DNA from: Mesaphorura yosii
Taxonomy: Eukaryota; Arthropoda; Collembola; Poduromorpha; Tullbergiidae
Reading direction: 5' to 3'
DNA length: 64,000 bases
Assembly: GCA_009869945.1 (NCBI GenBank)
Contig: WIXG01000077.1
Location: 1 to 64,000 of the forward strand
A program made the position numbers and the translations under genes. Of the stretch, positions 13,636 to 27,437 are shown piece after piece. The notes beneath the pieces are model-generated. The model was not told the origin of the DNA. It did no database searches and saw only the letters and a list, made by a program, of their open reading frames with translations. How positions within the stretch are numbered: position 1 is the stretch's first letter; each line of letters starts with the position of its first letter.

Positions 13636-14365
13636 ATGATGTTATCAATACCGAAATCGGCTGTTGGACTGGCCGCTGGTATCGGTGGCCTTCTATTCCT
13701 TGGTTATTGCGTCTACTTCGATCGCAAACGACATGCAGACCCAAACTTTAAGAAGAAACTAAGAGAAAGTAAGTGTATTAGTTAATGCTTCAAGTGTCCC
13801 AAGGCTAGACTGAAGACAAACTGTTCTTTAATGCCTAATTTGTCATGCATTTCTAACAATAGTAATGTTTTGTCACAGAACGTCGTGAAAAACGGCTGGC
13901 TAAATTAGTGGGATCTCGTATTCCTGATCTTCGGAACCAAGAGGACGTACAAAAGTTCTTCTTGAAGGAAATCCATGATGGAGAGGATTTGCTTCAGCAA
14001 GGAGACATTGACGGTGCGGTGGAACGTCTGGGAAGTGCCATTGCCGTTTGTGGGCATCCACAACAGCTTCTTCAAATTCTACAGCAGACCCTACCTCCTC
14101 AAGTATTTCATGTGCTGCTTCAGCGCTTACCGATGATTGGACAGGTAACTTGAGGAACTTGTTATCTTCCTCTTCGAACATTGTGGCAAGCATGAGAATT
14201 AAAGTTGTTTGCCTTTTCGCGCAGGATTTTCATGCTCGGCATCAAGCAGCATATGGGGTACCGGTTGGAGGTGAAGGAGGCAGCAGCGAGATGCCTCCCG
14301 GTTTTCGGGTTGTTCCTGAACCATCAGCATCATCTGTACTGACTGTCGATGAAGAACTGGAGTAA
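13636..14365 (+). CDS. Tom20: Mitochondrial import receptor TOM20
   Basis: Outer-membrane receptor that recognises presequences and hands proteins to the TOM channel. Coding exons: 13636-13768, 13879-14144, 14225-14365, giving 179 residues. An N-terminal membrane anchor (GLAAGIGGLLFLGYCVYFD) is followed by a basic segment (RRREKRLAKL after splicing), as in the family. The TPR-like receptor domain contains FFLKEIHDGEDLLQQGD, HPQQLLQILQQTLPPQVFH and LLQRLP. The acidic C-terminus ends DEELE, also as in animal TOM20. Two ATGs in tandem open the frame. The 3' UTR appears to be very short. Identification is firm. Confidence 0.95.
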
Positions 14366-15523
14366 AATGCTAGTATCAAAATAAAATCCTCAATTACGAA
14401 GAAACGTAGAGTCACCTCATTACCCTACCGTCAACTTGTCACTCATAAATTATCATGTATTGTTTCTTCCTTAGTCTTGATTTGTGTTTACCAAATCCTA
14501 GTGGAATGTCCGAGTGTCGTTTGATATGAATAAATTCATATGTAAGTATTTGTGACAAGCTGACAAGATCATTATTTTGCCATCTTGTAATTTCATGACG
14601 CAATAGTTGATGGAAGCCAAAGAGCAAGGTTGACAATGATGAAATCTGGCGACTTGCTTCATGGTAGGACTAGGTTCTAGTGCAATGAAAGGTGAGACTG
14701 CTTTCTACGTCTCTACTTCAACGTCCACGCATGAAATATTCGATCGAACTTATACACTGCTGTGCAAAATCCTATGGACACTCGGCTCTGGCTCTTATTG
14801 TCTGGCTCTGACCTGGGAACATCTTTCTTAACCTGTACCCGCTGTAACGGGTTGACATTGCGATAGTTCCTCGCTTGTTGAATGAACGTAATGGTTATGG
14901 ATTGTGTACAGATTTCTATAGTAGTCCTAGTTACAACATTACAATCACACGTACCATTGACAAACGATTTGAGTGGTCGTCGTCTGTGTACAAATCTACA
15001 CACTGGGATTTAAGGTTATGTAACCAGAGTACAACAAAACAATCTCGTCGTGCACGTGAAACGCGTGAAACAGGGTTTCGTTCAGTGTGTAAGATTGTAA
15101 CCTGTATCGTTGCGTTCTGGTTCTAGGCTAATCGCTTTAACATAATTAATGCGATAATATCCCATTCCAGTTATTCCCTTGAGCTTCGTACTTGGAAGGT
15201 CTCAATTCAATGCCAAACGCGTACTTGAATGTAAATTAGTTGTGAGACTTATTGCATGCTACCGTAGCTAGCAACATTCAAGTTCAGTTCTCGGTGATGG
15301 TTCGTGTGTTCTTGTGTTACGGTAATTGAGTTCTATTTTGGTTTTGGGTGAAATCTCAGTTTCATATTCAGTATTCAATCGACTCTTCTTTGTCCTCGTT
15401 TCTACTTTCCTGTTCAACGAAGCCACGTTCAGAATTTGGCTATTGCTTTACCACTTCCGTTCACGAACTTCAAGCATTTTAGTTGGTTTTCTTTTCTACC
15501 TGGTTGCTCCCAGGTGTATCATC
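14366..15523. other. Intergenic DNA between TOM20 and ACSS1
   Basis: Contains the TOM20 3' end and the ACSS1 promoter and 5' UTR. The short open frames on both strands show no recognisable protein. Confidence 0.55.
14380..14385 (+). terminator. AATAAA poly(A) signal, TOM20
   Basis: Canonical hexamer only about 15 bases after the TOM20 stop codon, so the 3' UTR may be under 50 bases. Confidence 0.6.
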
Positions 15524-18243
15524 ATGCTCAAGACAACCAAAGCCATATCGCTGCTTTCGTCTCCGACTGCCTCCGGCTGCCACAAAAGAACTGACGGGCT
15601 GTTGCAATGGATTCGGACGTTTTTAAGTACTCCAATGCCAGAAGTTCAGCAAATGGATCCAAGCATCAAGAGTTATGATGAATTGTACAAGTTTAGCATT
15701 GAAAAGGTAAGTCAATGGTCCACACAGCGTCACACCACAAATGTGAAAATAGTACATTTGACATTTCTTGTGTTGTTCAGCCAGACGTTTTCTGGGGTGC
15801 TTTGGCCGATCGTCTAACATGGAAGCAGAAATTCAGCAAAGTCTTCCAAGGAGATTTCCAATCTGGTGCCAGGTGGTTCATCGACGGGAAATTGAACGCT
15901 TCAGGTAAGGTTCAAGATAGTAAAAACACTGTTACATAACTCACGCGAACATGTGTTTTCGCTTTCTCTAGTGAACTGCGTGGATCGATACGCAAGCAAA
16001 GATCCAAATAGAGTTGCGATTATCCACGAGAAAGACGAACCTGGCAAGCATGAGTACATCACGTACTATCAGCTTCAGAAAATGGTGGTGGAGTACGCTT
16101 ACATTCTGCGAACTGTCGGAAACATCAAGAAGGGCGATCGCGTGGTGCTTTACATGCCTTGTAACCCAACGGTGGTAGCCATTTCATTCGCCTGTGCTCG
16201 TATCGGGGCCATCCATTCCATTGTTTTCGCCGGATTCAGTGCTGATGCCCTTGCGTCCCGAATAAATGATGGTCAGTAATGTAGAAGACATTGCAATTGC
16301 GGTGGAACGTTGGATCTGACATGCACCTTGCTAATTTTAGCTCAAGCCACGGTCGTGGTCACCAGTGACGTTTTACATCGCGGTGGAAAAGTAGTTCCTT
16401 TAAAGGACACGGTTGATAAAGCTCTTCATTCCTGCAAATCTGTGAAAACTGTCTTGGTAGATTTCGTCGGAAAGAATACCGGCGATGTCAAAATGACTCA
16501 CCCAAGGGACCATTTTCTACACGAGCTAGTAAACGCAAACAAAGGAAGAGTAACCGATGTGATAGAATACGTGGACAGCAATGATCCACTGTTCATTTTG
16601 TACACAAGTGGAAGTACTGGAGCTCCGAAGGGGCTGCTTCATTCAACAGCAGGTTACCTTCTGTACGGAATGGTGACACATCAGGTAAACGGTGTAAACG
16701 ATTTACAATTTGAACAAATTTGACCAATCAAACAAAACCTTCCTTACCCTTACCTTTTTAGTATGCGTTCGACTTCTATGAGGGACAGACCTTTGGATGT
16801 GTCGCTGACATAGGTAAATATTCATCCCTAAGAAAGAATGAAACAAAGTCACATAGTCGACTATCCTAAATGCAGGCTGGATAACTGGCCATACTTACTT
16901 GATGTACGCTCCGCTTTTGAACGGTGGAACAACTCTCATGTTTGAATCAACGCCAACGTACCCCGACCCTGGTAAGCTCTGAGCCAACTCTTTCTTCCTA
17001 AAGATCCTAAAATTGCTTCTTTTTATGACAGGTCGTTACTGGGAGCTTGTGCAACGATTGAAGCTCACACACTTTTATTTGGCTCCGACGTCTCTCCGAT
17101 TTCTTATGAAATATGGCGAAGAATTTGTGAAAAAGTATGACCGATCATCTTTGCGGATTCTGGGTTCGGTTGGTGAGCCTATCAATGTTGAAGCCTGGCA
17201 TTGGTTGAATGACGTCGTTGGGGAAAGAAGGTGCACACTTGTTGACACGTGGTGGCAATCAGGTGAAGATTGTCATTAGATTGAATGCTGTGATTTTGAT
17301 GCTAATTGCTCTGCACTCTCTTCATAGAAACTGGTGGTATATGCATGAGCCCGAGACCAAGCAACCCCGGAGCTCACATTGAGCCAGGGATGGCCATGAG
17401 GCCAATGTTTGGAATCAAACCGATGCTTGCAGACAACAGGGCCAGTTCAGGCCCTCTTTGCATCGCACAGCCCTGGCCTGGACTTGCACTTGGAATTTAT
17501 AATTCACCAGAGAGATTCAAAGAAGTGTACTTCTCACAGTATCCGCCGTACTACTTCACAGGCGACGGCGCTGAGCGCAGTCCCGAAGGGTACTGGAAAA
17601 TTACGGGCAGAATGGATGGTAACAGACCCTCAGTTCTTTAAGGCACACAGTACAAAATAATTGGCACGTTTGTATGATTTCAGATGTGATTAATACTTCG
17701 GGCCATCGGTTAGGAACCGCCGAAGTTGAAGATGCACTGGTATGACGCGTATATTTTCATCATGTATCACATGATTGATCAGGCATAAATAACATCAAGA
17801 CTTGATTTTCCAGGGCAAACATCCACAAGTCAGCGAATCTGCGGTGGTTGGATTCCCGCATCCCGTCAAAGGAGAAGGAATCTTTGCGTTTGTCACGATG
17901 AAAAAGGGCGACTCTCATTCAGAAGAGAAGGAATTAGAAGCTGAACTGAAGGCTGAAGTCAAGTCGCATATTGCGTCATACGCCGTTCCTGATTACATTT
18001 TGGTAAGTCGTAAACTGTGATGGCTCCTTAAAATGTCTCATGAATATAAGCGAGTTCGATTGATTCCTTTGACAGTTTACTGGTCATCTGCCGAAAACGA
18101 GATCGGGTAAAATTATGCGACGTATTCTTCGGAAAATAGCTGCTGGGGATTCCGAAGCCGACCTTGGTGATGTTTCAACATTAGCAGAGCCTTGGGTTGT
18201 CAAGTATCTTGTTGAACGAAGAGAGAAGTTGAAGAAGCAATAA
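15524..18243 (+). CDS. ACSS1: Acetyl-CoA synthetase, mitochondrial ACSS1 type
   Basis: AMP-forming ligase making acetyl-CoA from acetate, ATP and CoA. Coding exons: 15524-15706, 15781-15904, 15972-16271, 16341-16684, 16762-16813, 16876-16971, 17032-17262, 17328-17618, 17684-17739, 17814-18002, 18076-18243, giving 677 residues. Visible motifs are the adenylate-forming signature [63 protein letters not shown], and the catalytic lysine in [11 protein letters not shown]. Several segments ([32 protein letters not shown]) resemble the mitochondrial ACSS1 branch more than cytosolic ACSS2. The N-terminus is Ser/Lys-rich with few acidic residues, compatible with a mitochondrial presequence. The start is the first ATG of the frame, but the frame stays open upstream without another ATG. 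Confidence 0.94.
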
Positions 18244-21200
18244 TGTGTTCACATTTTAATTAAGAATTACGCCAGGAATAATTAAACTGATAATTAACCT
18301 ACTTGTGATGTATAATGTGATACGCAAATAGTTGGAGATTGACTACTGGCAATATTTTAGAGAAATTGTGCATATTCTTTTAGCTAAATGTTTAATAAAC
18401 TCCACTGCCAAGCAGCTCAATTTATTCGCTTCGTTGAAAGCTGAGTCCATTCCGGTTCGCAACGTCGAATTAATTGCAAAGGTTTTATGCAAAACGAAGG
18501 ACGTACATTAGTGCGGATAAATTAGCTTAATTAACCTTTTTGAAGTCGTACCAGCCGTCAGACTCGATTATTCATATCTTCGAGTTAACGTTAAAATTAC
18601 TGGGAACTTACTATCAATGAGATATCAAGCCAAATTCAACTTCAATGAATTTTGGTGATCGATTAATTAATTTTGATAATCTTGCTTGCCTAATTTATGC
18701 AAATCATAATTTATATGACTAATCAAGATATGTTTAAGCCCGGATGAAGACATCACGCTGGACCATATTTTTCAATATTCAAATCTGACATCTCATGGCT
18801 TTAGTAGACTCCAAGAAAAATTATTTATCCATTCCAAGCGAAGTCTCGTGAGCAGTGGGCTCTGCTGTTACATCATTTGACACGGGAAAATCATGCTTAC
18901 GAATAATGCGTCTTAATGAGACAATAAACTCCTGCTGGAAAGTTACCTTATTAACTCCTTGTGAATTGTAATTCATTGATGTATTCTTTGAGGCTTTTCT
19001 TTCTGGTGAAGCGGCATCGCGTCTGAAGTGGTTGAATTCATTCTCACCTGTGTGTAATCACGAAACTACGATTCCGCGGTAGGTGCACTTTTGCCCGTCA
19101 TGCCGCTAATTGAGTCAGTTAGCTCCAATTGCTATAATATAATTCAGTCGTTCCTACAGTCTGAAAAATATGTTGCCCAATACAACAATCGAGTTCCATA
19201 TTCCAGAGCGTAGACCTCCCTGGATTTATATACTTGGCATCAACAGTCAGCATATTGGACTTTGGATGATGGACGACACAGAATCAGAAAATCTTGATTT
19301 ACTTTCCGTCTTGACTTCTGGCTTTCCCTTATTCTCATTGTCATTTAATGCATTGTTTTATCCATTCATTGTTGAAAACACTTCCACCCAAAATGACTTT
19401 GATGAAGAAGCGTTATGGAAGGCCAACCGATTTATGACATCATTAATTTTGCAAATTGCATGAAGCACGCGGAAATGCAGTGAAGGCTTATGGTACTTCA
19501 CTTCTTATGCGAGGCTGACACCTGGACATTCGGCAAATTTTCTCATCACAGTCAACGGCAGACTAGGAAGTACGAAAGACCCATCATGGAGCTCATCCAT
19601 GCTTCGCTCGTGATTGAAAATTAACCGCATGCACATGGTTATGCTAAAGTTGAACCTTTACAATGTGCACAGAAAGAATTCAGAATTTATTTATATGGCT
19701 TATGTATTAAATAGGCGCGCTTTATCTTATCCTACCTGTGCACTTATCAGTGCTCAAGTTCAAGTGCGGTTGTGTAAATTACAGCACATCGCGCACGTGC
19801 TCATGGCTTATTTCTGGCTTCGAGTCAAAGGTAAATTCTTGCTAGAAGTTGTAAAGTTGTACAACAACAGCTAACGCATACAATCGGGAATAATCAATCA
19901 AATCGGTGAGACCGTGTACTTTTGCATGCAAGCTAAAAACCAACAAAACATGAAGCCCAACTTCACTCCGAATAAGGAACCTTTCGTGTAGCCTCAATCT
20001 CAATGCTTCTCCGACAGTTTCGCAATTGTTTACGTCGGCGTAAAGAATCGCTCAATGGATTAACGCCTAATGCAATTAGGTGTTTATGAATCACTCTGTG
20101 TCCAATAGTCCACTAATATGTTCACGAGATGAATTTTAACTAGCCACAATTAATGCTAATGTCATTCAAATCTATTCACATTTATTACGCCACTCTTTTG
20201 TTACTGCTCTCTGAGGTTCGCTTCTGACTTCTGATCGATCGTCAAGAGATCTAGCGCCCACACCATTGCAGACTGACCATTCGTCCTGTATTTGCCAATT
20301 TCCAGCTTGCAGCTGTGGCACCCATTCATGAACGAAAACCACGCGCCAATGAACTTCAACTTCTCTGTCATTACACTGAAACATTGGACTCAAGTCTTCT
20401 GGTCCCTTGACCATGCAAAAAGCGCATTGGAAACCCGAAACTGCGCATTTTTTCATAAGCTGATAAGATCCAAGTGTGAATTTCATAGTTCGACTTGCAG
20501 TAGCTGGTTTCCTGTGGACAGCTCCCATGAATGTATCGTTTTTCTCATGGACTGGTCACAGTAAAAAGCATCGCACGAATAGCAATGAGGAATAAATACT
20601 GCATAAGTGCAGCAGTCATGCATAATTTAGAGAAGGCATCATCATTAAGAAAGCACATGCTGCCGTGTAACGTGAATAGAAAAAATTCCTACTTGCATAA
20701 TGTGTCTTAATTCCGATGATTATTAGTTGGTTAATACTTCGGCGATCACACAGCGGGAGCCGCCAAGTCCAGTGCGTTGCAGGAGTCTGTAGGCATATTT
20801 TTTGTTGTTGATGAGAGTCTTTAACTCTATGACCACATCATCGTGTCAGGTAGAGATCATTGGAAGGTCGTCAAAAGTGATCTGCTAAGGACCGTCAGCC
20901 TTATCCGTCAATGTGAGCCTGTACTCGGCATATGCATCAGTGATGATGTTTGGCAATCTGGGTGAGATTATTCCATTATCCATGACCAATGACCGAAATT
21001 ACATTTGACTTCTTCACCCATGACTATGGCTCGTGTTGATTTGCAACTACAATATTTAATATTTATGTGCCTGTCCAATGCACTGGAAAAATCCAAAGAC
21101 TCTTCCATGTTTCAGGTCATGAAGTTCATGGTCTGGTCCAATTAAGCAAAACTTCCAAGTTTCAAATCCTGACGCTTTTGTAACGGGATCGAAATCATAT

Positions 21201-22101
21201 CATAGCAGCTTATTTACGTACGCATTTAATGAGCTTGTTGTTTCGTGTTTCACTTCTTCGACATTGGTTTTTGCAAACTGGCAATGCTCTGGCTAAATTG
21301 TTCGTGAGAAAGGCCAAGTACGTTAATTCGCCGACGCTCATCAGCTCGTTTTGAGAGTCGTCACAGCGTAGAATTGAGAGACTCGCAGACTGGTAGAGCG
21401 AACTGACGTACTCAACGTGCTTTCATTTGGTTTTGGTTGATGCTCTCCCTCAACTCGTCAGTCGTTCGCTCGTCACCCTTTAAAGCTTCAGTCTTCACCT
21501 CAGCTTGCGTACTTTTCTAATTGAGTTCAACGAAACAACATCAACACCAGTTACGGCACTTACCAATCAATTTAGCCACAGTTCTTCATTCAGACTTTGT
21601 ACGTTGGACACGTAACTCTAACCCTATACCATTTAAACAAAATTTCGCAAATTAAGGCCTTAACCTTTACCAAATTGAGATTATAGTTGAAAGATTTGTC
21701 GGTCAGATGCTCGTCAGTTAAAGCACTTGGTGTGAGATTCCATAATTGTGTACTTGTGGTTTTGATTCAATGTGCTTGTACAATAAGATCCGTCACCTCA
21801 CATCCGTATCAGTGTGCCTAGTGCAACAGCGTCCGTATCCGCCAATGATTGCGCTTAAGTGTTATGAACCAAGCTTAGATTAGTCTCCTGAGGAAGTCTG
21901 GAAAGCCCGGAACTTTCTTTTCCTCCAAGTTCCATCCCAGAGTGTGAATGTACAACGAGAAGAAACCCACCCATCTGAACCAGCAAGAATCCTGGATCTG
22001 GAGTGACCATCAACATCAATTGCTCATCCCTTGCTCAACGAAAACGTTCATTTTCCTTCTCTTCTGGATCATAATCACATAACCTCTGTTTCGGTGGCAC
22101 G
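18244..22101. other. Intergenic DNA, 3.9 kb
   Basis: Largest empty interval after the left edge. It holds the ACSS1 3' end and the upstream region of the K+ channel gene. The longest open frames (19170-19463 on plus, 20172-20528 on minus) have no recognisable domain, no splice partner and ordinary intergenic composition. I see no RNA gene or transposon. Confidence 0.55.
18394..18399 (+). terminator. AATAAA poly(A) signal, ACSS1
   Basis: Canonical hexamer about 150 bases after the ACSS1 stop codon. Confidence 0.6.
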
Positions 22102-25100
22102 ATGATGACTCCACTGAAATGGTTCTTACTATGTGGGCTGCTCATTCTGTATTTGCTAATTGGTGGAGCAGTTTTCATGGCGATTGAGCAAGCTCATGAA
22201 ATGCAGCAGAATGAAGATTTTGTTGTGCTCAAAAGGGACGTAAGAGGTACGTTACTTTTATCTTTTTCCCTTCATGAAATCCTTCGATCTCACATACATC
22301 AGTTGCCTGCGCATGAGATCAAATTTTGTCTTGAGGTCGCGCATTAATGACTGGCAGGCGCCAGATTTATGTCTGCTGACTAATGTCATAAACCATTCAT
22401 TCGAATTCCTCTTCGGTTTGCCTGAGAGCCAGCTTGGGATTTTAGGGGTTGAAATTTGAAACTGAAACCAGTCTCGTTGCATGGCGTGATGTAGTTGCGG
22501 CTTTGAAGTATTCGTTCAAAACGACAGCGACAACTGTAGTAAAAACCATCTGATTATTGTCGTAAATAATAGTATCAGTTTCAGTTTAATTTAGTTCATT
22601 ATTATTGTCAACAGTGCCCCGTTGTTGGATAGTTATTAAATGCTCGTCCGGTGGCACGGCACACGGCAGGCATACCGCAGTTCGATGCGATGCAGCAGAA
22701 GTGTCGTGTCGCCGAAATTGCTGAAGCGAGACAGACCGACAAACAGCAGTCTGTCAGTACCGAGTACCAATTCGAAATTTCCATACACATGAAAGAATTC
22801 ATTGAGCATTAACATAAGCTTTTCATGCTCATTGTTCCTACAATGCCAATGGTTTATGGTTTATGTTTCATTGTTTCAAGCAACAATAATTTGAAGCGTA
22901 ATAAATGCCACGGGCTTTTCCGATTCTTGCTAAACTTAAGTGGCCCCAGTCGTGTGCGTGCCCGTGTGCATTTCGTGGCTTTTATACTATGCCCCATGGC
23001 TTCTTGTTTCATTTAACAGTTCATTGTGGACTACAATAATTGGAATGGTTGGAGTCTTGGCTTCCGTTAAGCCCGATCAGACTAGCCGCAGCAGCGATTA
23101 CAAACTCAGCTGAGTCTCACTTTTCCCATTGGCGTCTCTTTTCCAGCTGCGTCAGCGTCTCGCATTGCCAGCAAAGCCAAGAGAATTCACACTGCTTCAT
23201 CTCGAATTCTCAAATACTCAGGAACTCATTAGTCATTCCTATTAACTAAAGCGCAGTGTTTTTTTCATAATTTTCCGTTGCGAATTACTTTGCTGTCCAA
23301 AACATGGCAGGGAAATGTCATAAAAATTGAAAAATTCCCACTGCTTGTTTTTTTGTTAAGACTGGACAAGTGAACTGCACCAATTTTTCTTAAATTCTAT
23401 TCAAACTGGTCGCAGTCCCGAGTCTTGAAACCTTTCACACATCGTTAATTAATTGTATAATTAGGATATGTTAGGTTCCGAGCAAGGATTGCGCGCTGCG
23501 CATGCAGTCAACAGACCGTATCATTGTGGTCATTGTTGGACAGTCGAGTGTCTGGTTATGCTTGAATTTGCAATAAAAAATGGCTCAATCTTGCATTCAC
23601 TACTTCTAACTGGCAACGGTTAGTTCGACATACGTAATCAATTTGCATTTGCTGGACACCCACTACTCGCCAACAATACAGGCAAAAAATCGTGCATTAA
23701 TTTATTTTCCTGTGGGTTCATTTGAGACACTAAAGCACTCGAACATATTCAGGCGTTACAACAAGCTTGGACCGAAGAGCTCGTAGGAAAGTCCGGTCTC
23801 TTGATTTTTAGAGTCAGTGTTCCAACCCAAATCAAATCAAGAAATATCTGGTTAGATTCTCAGAAGAGCGTTTTCCGTAAAATTCCATCTGCAGATGCAG
23901 GTTTATGATATTCAGAGGAAAATATTGACGACCTTTATCAATGCGATTGTTGTGGGCAAAGGTTGAAGTCGGATTTTGCGTGTGATTTGAGAACGCCGAA
24001 AGTGCAAGTGCGTTTTCGTGCGTTCTTGAACTCATAAAATTACTTACGAATGACTCACTAAAGCAAATTATGTCGTGCGAGTCTCGTGTGTCTGATGCAA
24101 TAGCAATAAAAATGCTCGTAGTCTATTTCGTGAGTCTAATTGTCTAAGTACTGATAATCTATGTTCTCATTTTGTCGTTTCAGAAATTTTATTATTGTTG
24201 GACCGAAAATACTACGATAATGAGACTTCTCCAGCCGTGATTAATGCCATCGAAGCAGCCAAAGAAGGTGTCATCCACAGGATTTCAGAAAGTTGTGGCG
24301 GTCACAATTTACTCGACGAGAGCGATGTGCCAACTGATTTGCGGTGGTCCTACTACAATTCTGTGTTCTTTGCATTTACTGCAGTTACCACAATAGGTAG
24401 GTCGTTGTCGCAGCCTCTCGTAGTTGCATTGCAAATGCACGATGCACGTGACATGGTTTTGTTCAACTTTCCGTGGTATGAGCAACTGTTTGCGCTTGCC
24501 ATTAAAATTCTTCTCACCTGCGTCGCACCTTTGAAAAGGACAATCAATTTGCAATAACAATTGTTGTAATGTTATTTGAGACAAAACAAGTTTGTGTTGG
24601 CAAATTCCGCACATTTCCAGACTCCGCTTACTTTTATACCTGCTGCCCAGCCAAGCTAGGCATGACTCATTGGTTGATTGAGTCGACTGATTGAAGCTAA
24701 AGCTATCTTTCACGTGGGCTCACTCGCGAGACGCTCGTAACAAAAGTCAAATTACGTGCTTTGAATTTGCGCAGGATGATTTAATAAATATTGAAACTGT
24801 ACTTTTGTTCACTGTTTACAGGTTATGGAAATTTGTCGCCAACGACGTACTGGAGTCGAGCTCTCACAATGATTTACGCGCTGTTCGGTATTCCTATCAA
24901 TGGTATTCTGATAACAGGTCTCAGCAAATACTTCGCCAGTAAAGTAAGCTGCAGCTGATTCTGAAGGATTTTAGCCTGTATGAGTAACCTGATCATTCCT
25001 ACCTCTCCAGCTAATCAATGTCCACAAGCGTTCGAAAGACAAGCTGCATGGCAATCGACTTTCTTTCATCTTCGACATTGCATTCTACTTGATTCCCGGT

Positions 25101-27437
25101 CTTCTGGTGTTCGTCGTAGTTCCAGCAGGATTCTTTGTTGTGATAGAAGGCTGGCCCTATTTGGATGCAATCTACTTTTCATTCATTACATTGACGACCA
25201 TTGGCTTCGGTGATTACGTTGCAGGTGAGCTGCGTGCAATGCTCTTAGTGCTGCAATTAAGATTTCACCCGTAAGAAAATGCGTCAATAGAATTCGCATT
25301 TCTTCAGCGTTCGGCCTCGTGCCTCAGATTTTACGTCATTGCGAATTACTAAACTGGCTAGGTATGATAATTGCCTTGCCTTGCTGCGTTCCATTCACTT
25401 TCAGTATTTGCTCCATTGTAAACTTCTTGCCAATTCCGCATTTGTGGCATAGTTTATGTGGAAGAAGCGAGTCACACAATTAATTTGTTCTGTTCCCTTT
25501 CAGGAATGGGCGACGGGCATAGCGTGTGGCTATGGATCTACAAAATAGTCATGATCATTTGGATCATCTTCGGGCTCGGCTACTTTGTCATGATTCTGAG
25601 CTTCATCACAAAGGGAATGACCCACAAGAAAGTGAAAAATGTGATTAACAAGAAACTGAGTAAAATCAAGATTACAAAAGACAAACTGATCAAAGACATT
25701 GACTACTTGAGACGAGTCGTTAATGAACTGTACATGATGAAAATCAGGCCAGTTTACAACGACGAAGACGAGGGTGGGTTTGACAATGATGCCTGTTCTG
25801 TGATATCCGGAGAAAAGTATCAAGTCTACGATCGTTCAATTAGCCAGCCTCATATTTTCAGAAGGAGTAATCTCAGTTTGGACTTGCAATCACTTGAAAA
25901 CCTTGATAATTTGAGGCAGAAGGAGGCAGCAATCCACATCAGACGAAGGTGTTCAGAGACGGATCTGGACCGCATCGATCGAGAAAGAACATTTGCAGAA
26001 GCAATGAAGCATTCTGTCCTGCCAGAAGAACTGCTTGCAACAGTTATAAATGCTTTGGCTCATCACGATGAGGGACATCAAGACAATTCTTCCGTTGAAC
26101 TCGACATGGCTCATTATCACAATGACAACGATGAGACTAACGAGGATGCTTCCTCGGAACATTCCAAAGGTAACTAAGGCTTAAGTACAGATTTATATGA
26201 TACATGGAAATTCATATTTTCAATGTAATTTCTTCTTAGATGCCACAGACAAAGACCACCTTGCTCCTCCCTGGGAATTGGGTTTGCTGCATGAGTCGGA
26301 CGAAGAAATTCTTTTGGATGATGAGGCCAACGATACGTTACAGGAAGTTGTAGTCCAGTCAGCGCCTCCAGCGGTCGGTAAATCAAGTGCCAATAATTCT
26401 CTCTTAAATACGCCCCAGCTCATCCAACGGAAGGTGTCTGAGATCATACGCAAAATTTCTGCTGGATCGAAGGAAAGTGATGGCAAGAAGATATCTCGAA
26501 GTGAAGGCGAACGGAGGTACTTCACAAAATATTCGAGATTGAGGAAAGTGCTTTCTATCCCCACAATTCATTGAATTCCAGTTCCAAGAAGAAGATTTCG
26601 TATGATCCTGATCCTGGAACGCCCGGCACTGGGGATCTATTAAAGAAAAATATGACTCAAACTGCGATTGTGGCTGTGCATAAAACATCGAAGGACGAAA
26701 AGGAAGACAGTCGAAAAATATCCAACGAAACCGCGAGGGACGGAAAGATTTCAAAAGAAAATGACGTTCCACGAAGGCGAAGAGATTCAACGGTGAGCCC
26801 GAGAATATCCAGAGAGCACAGTCCCAACATAGGCGGACATCATCATCGGCACAATGTTTGGGAGCTGGACAATAACATACGCCGTTCTGGAAGAAGTAGT
26901 CCACTATTTTACCCTCTCAGCCAAGGTCCAATGAATGACTTGTCACGTCAGAAACCTCCCTCAAGTGCGAATTCAAGCTGTGGTAATTCACGCAAGATTT
27001 CTCACGAGAATCAATTTGACTACCTCAAGAATGAGCTGGATGGGAGTGGCTACGAATTGGATCACGCAGCCGTGTCGGACTTGCTGCGGGCACTTGACAC
27101 AGTGCACGATCGTCTGAAGCGGTCAAATTCTCGAGATAGAGTTAAAAAGATTTCCAATACGAGTAGCTCCTTCGTCCCACCAAACACCAGTGTTAGTCAC
27201 TTAGAAGGGGCCAATCATGCGAATCAGATAAATGTCAGCAATACCGCAAGTCCCGCTGCGAATGCTGGCAGTAATGCCGCTCCAAACTCTTCGAGGTTGA
27301 AGCGAAGAAGAAAGCTTGGTGTATTTAATCCTGATTTCACGTATGTTAATCCCAGTTTTCAGAAAGAATGTGGTGATAGTGGGGCGAGAAAGTTGGATGT
27401 TGAGCGGAAAGTCAGCAAAGAGGAATCTCAGTTATGA
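22102..27437 (+). CDS. Ork1: Two-pore-domain potassium channel, Ork1-like
   Basis: Plasma-membrane leak K+ channel. Coding exons: 22102-22246, 24184-24396, 24822-24943, 25011-25224, 25504-26169, 26240-26516, 26582-27437, giving 830 residues. Transmembrane segment 1 is at residues 5-28. The first pore loop has TAVTTIGYGNLSPTTY and the second FITLTTIGFGDYVAG. TM4 is followed by ILSFITKGM. After the pore the protein keeps Ork1-like stretches: DYLRRVVNELYMMKIRPVY, CSETDLDRIDRERTF and ELLATVINALA. The C-terminal 300 residues are disordered, basic and serine-rich, with ten basic-[I/V]-S motifs (see findings). Intron 1 is long (1.9 kb), while intron 6 is only 65 bp (26517-26581) and leads to an early stop if retained. 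Confidence 0.94.
22247..24183 (+). other. Long first intron of the K+ channel gene
   Basis: Bounded by a GTACGT donor and a TTTCAG acceptor, joining residues VRE/ILLLL in phase. Long first introns often hold regulatory DNA. I see no exon, RNA gene or mobile element inside. Confidence 0.75.

Noticed and set aside
19170..19463. 97-codon open frame in the ACSS1-channel gap
   Set aside because: No similarity, no splice partners and ordinary intergenic composition.
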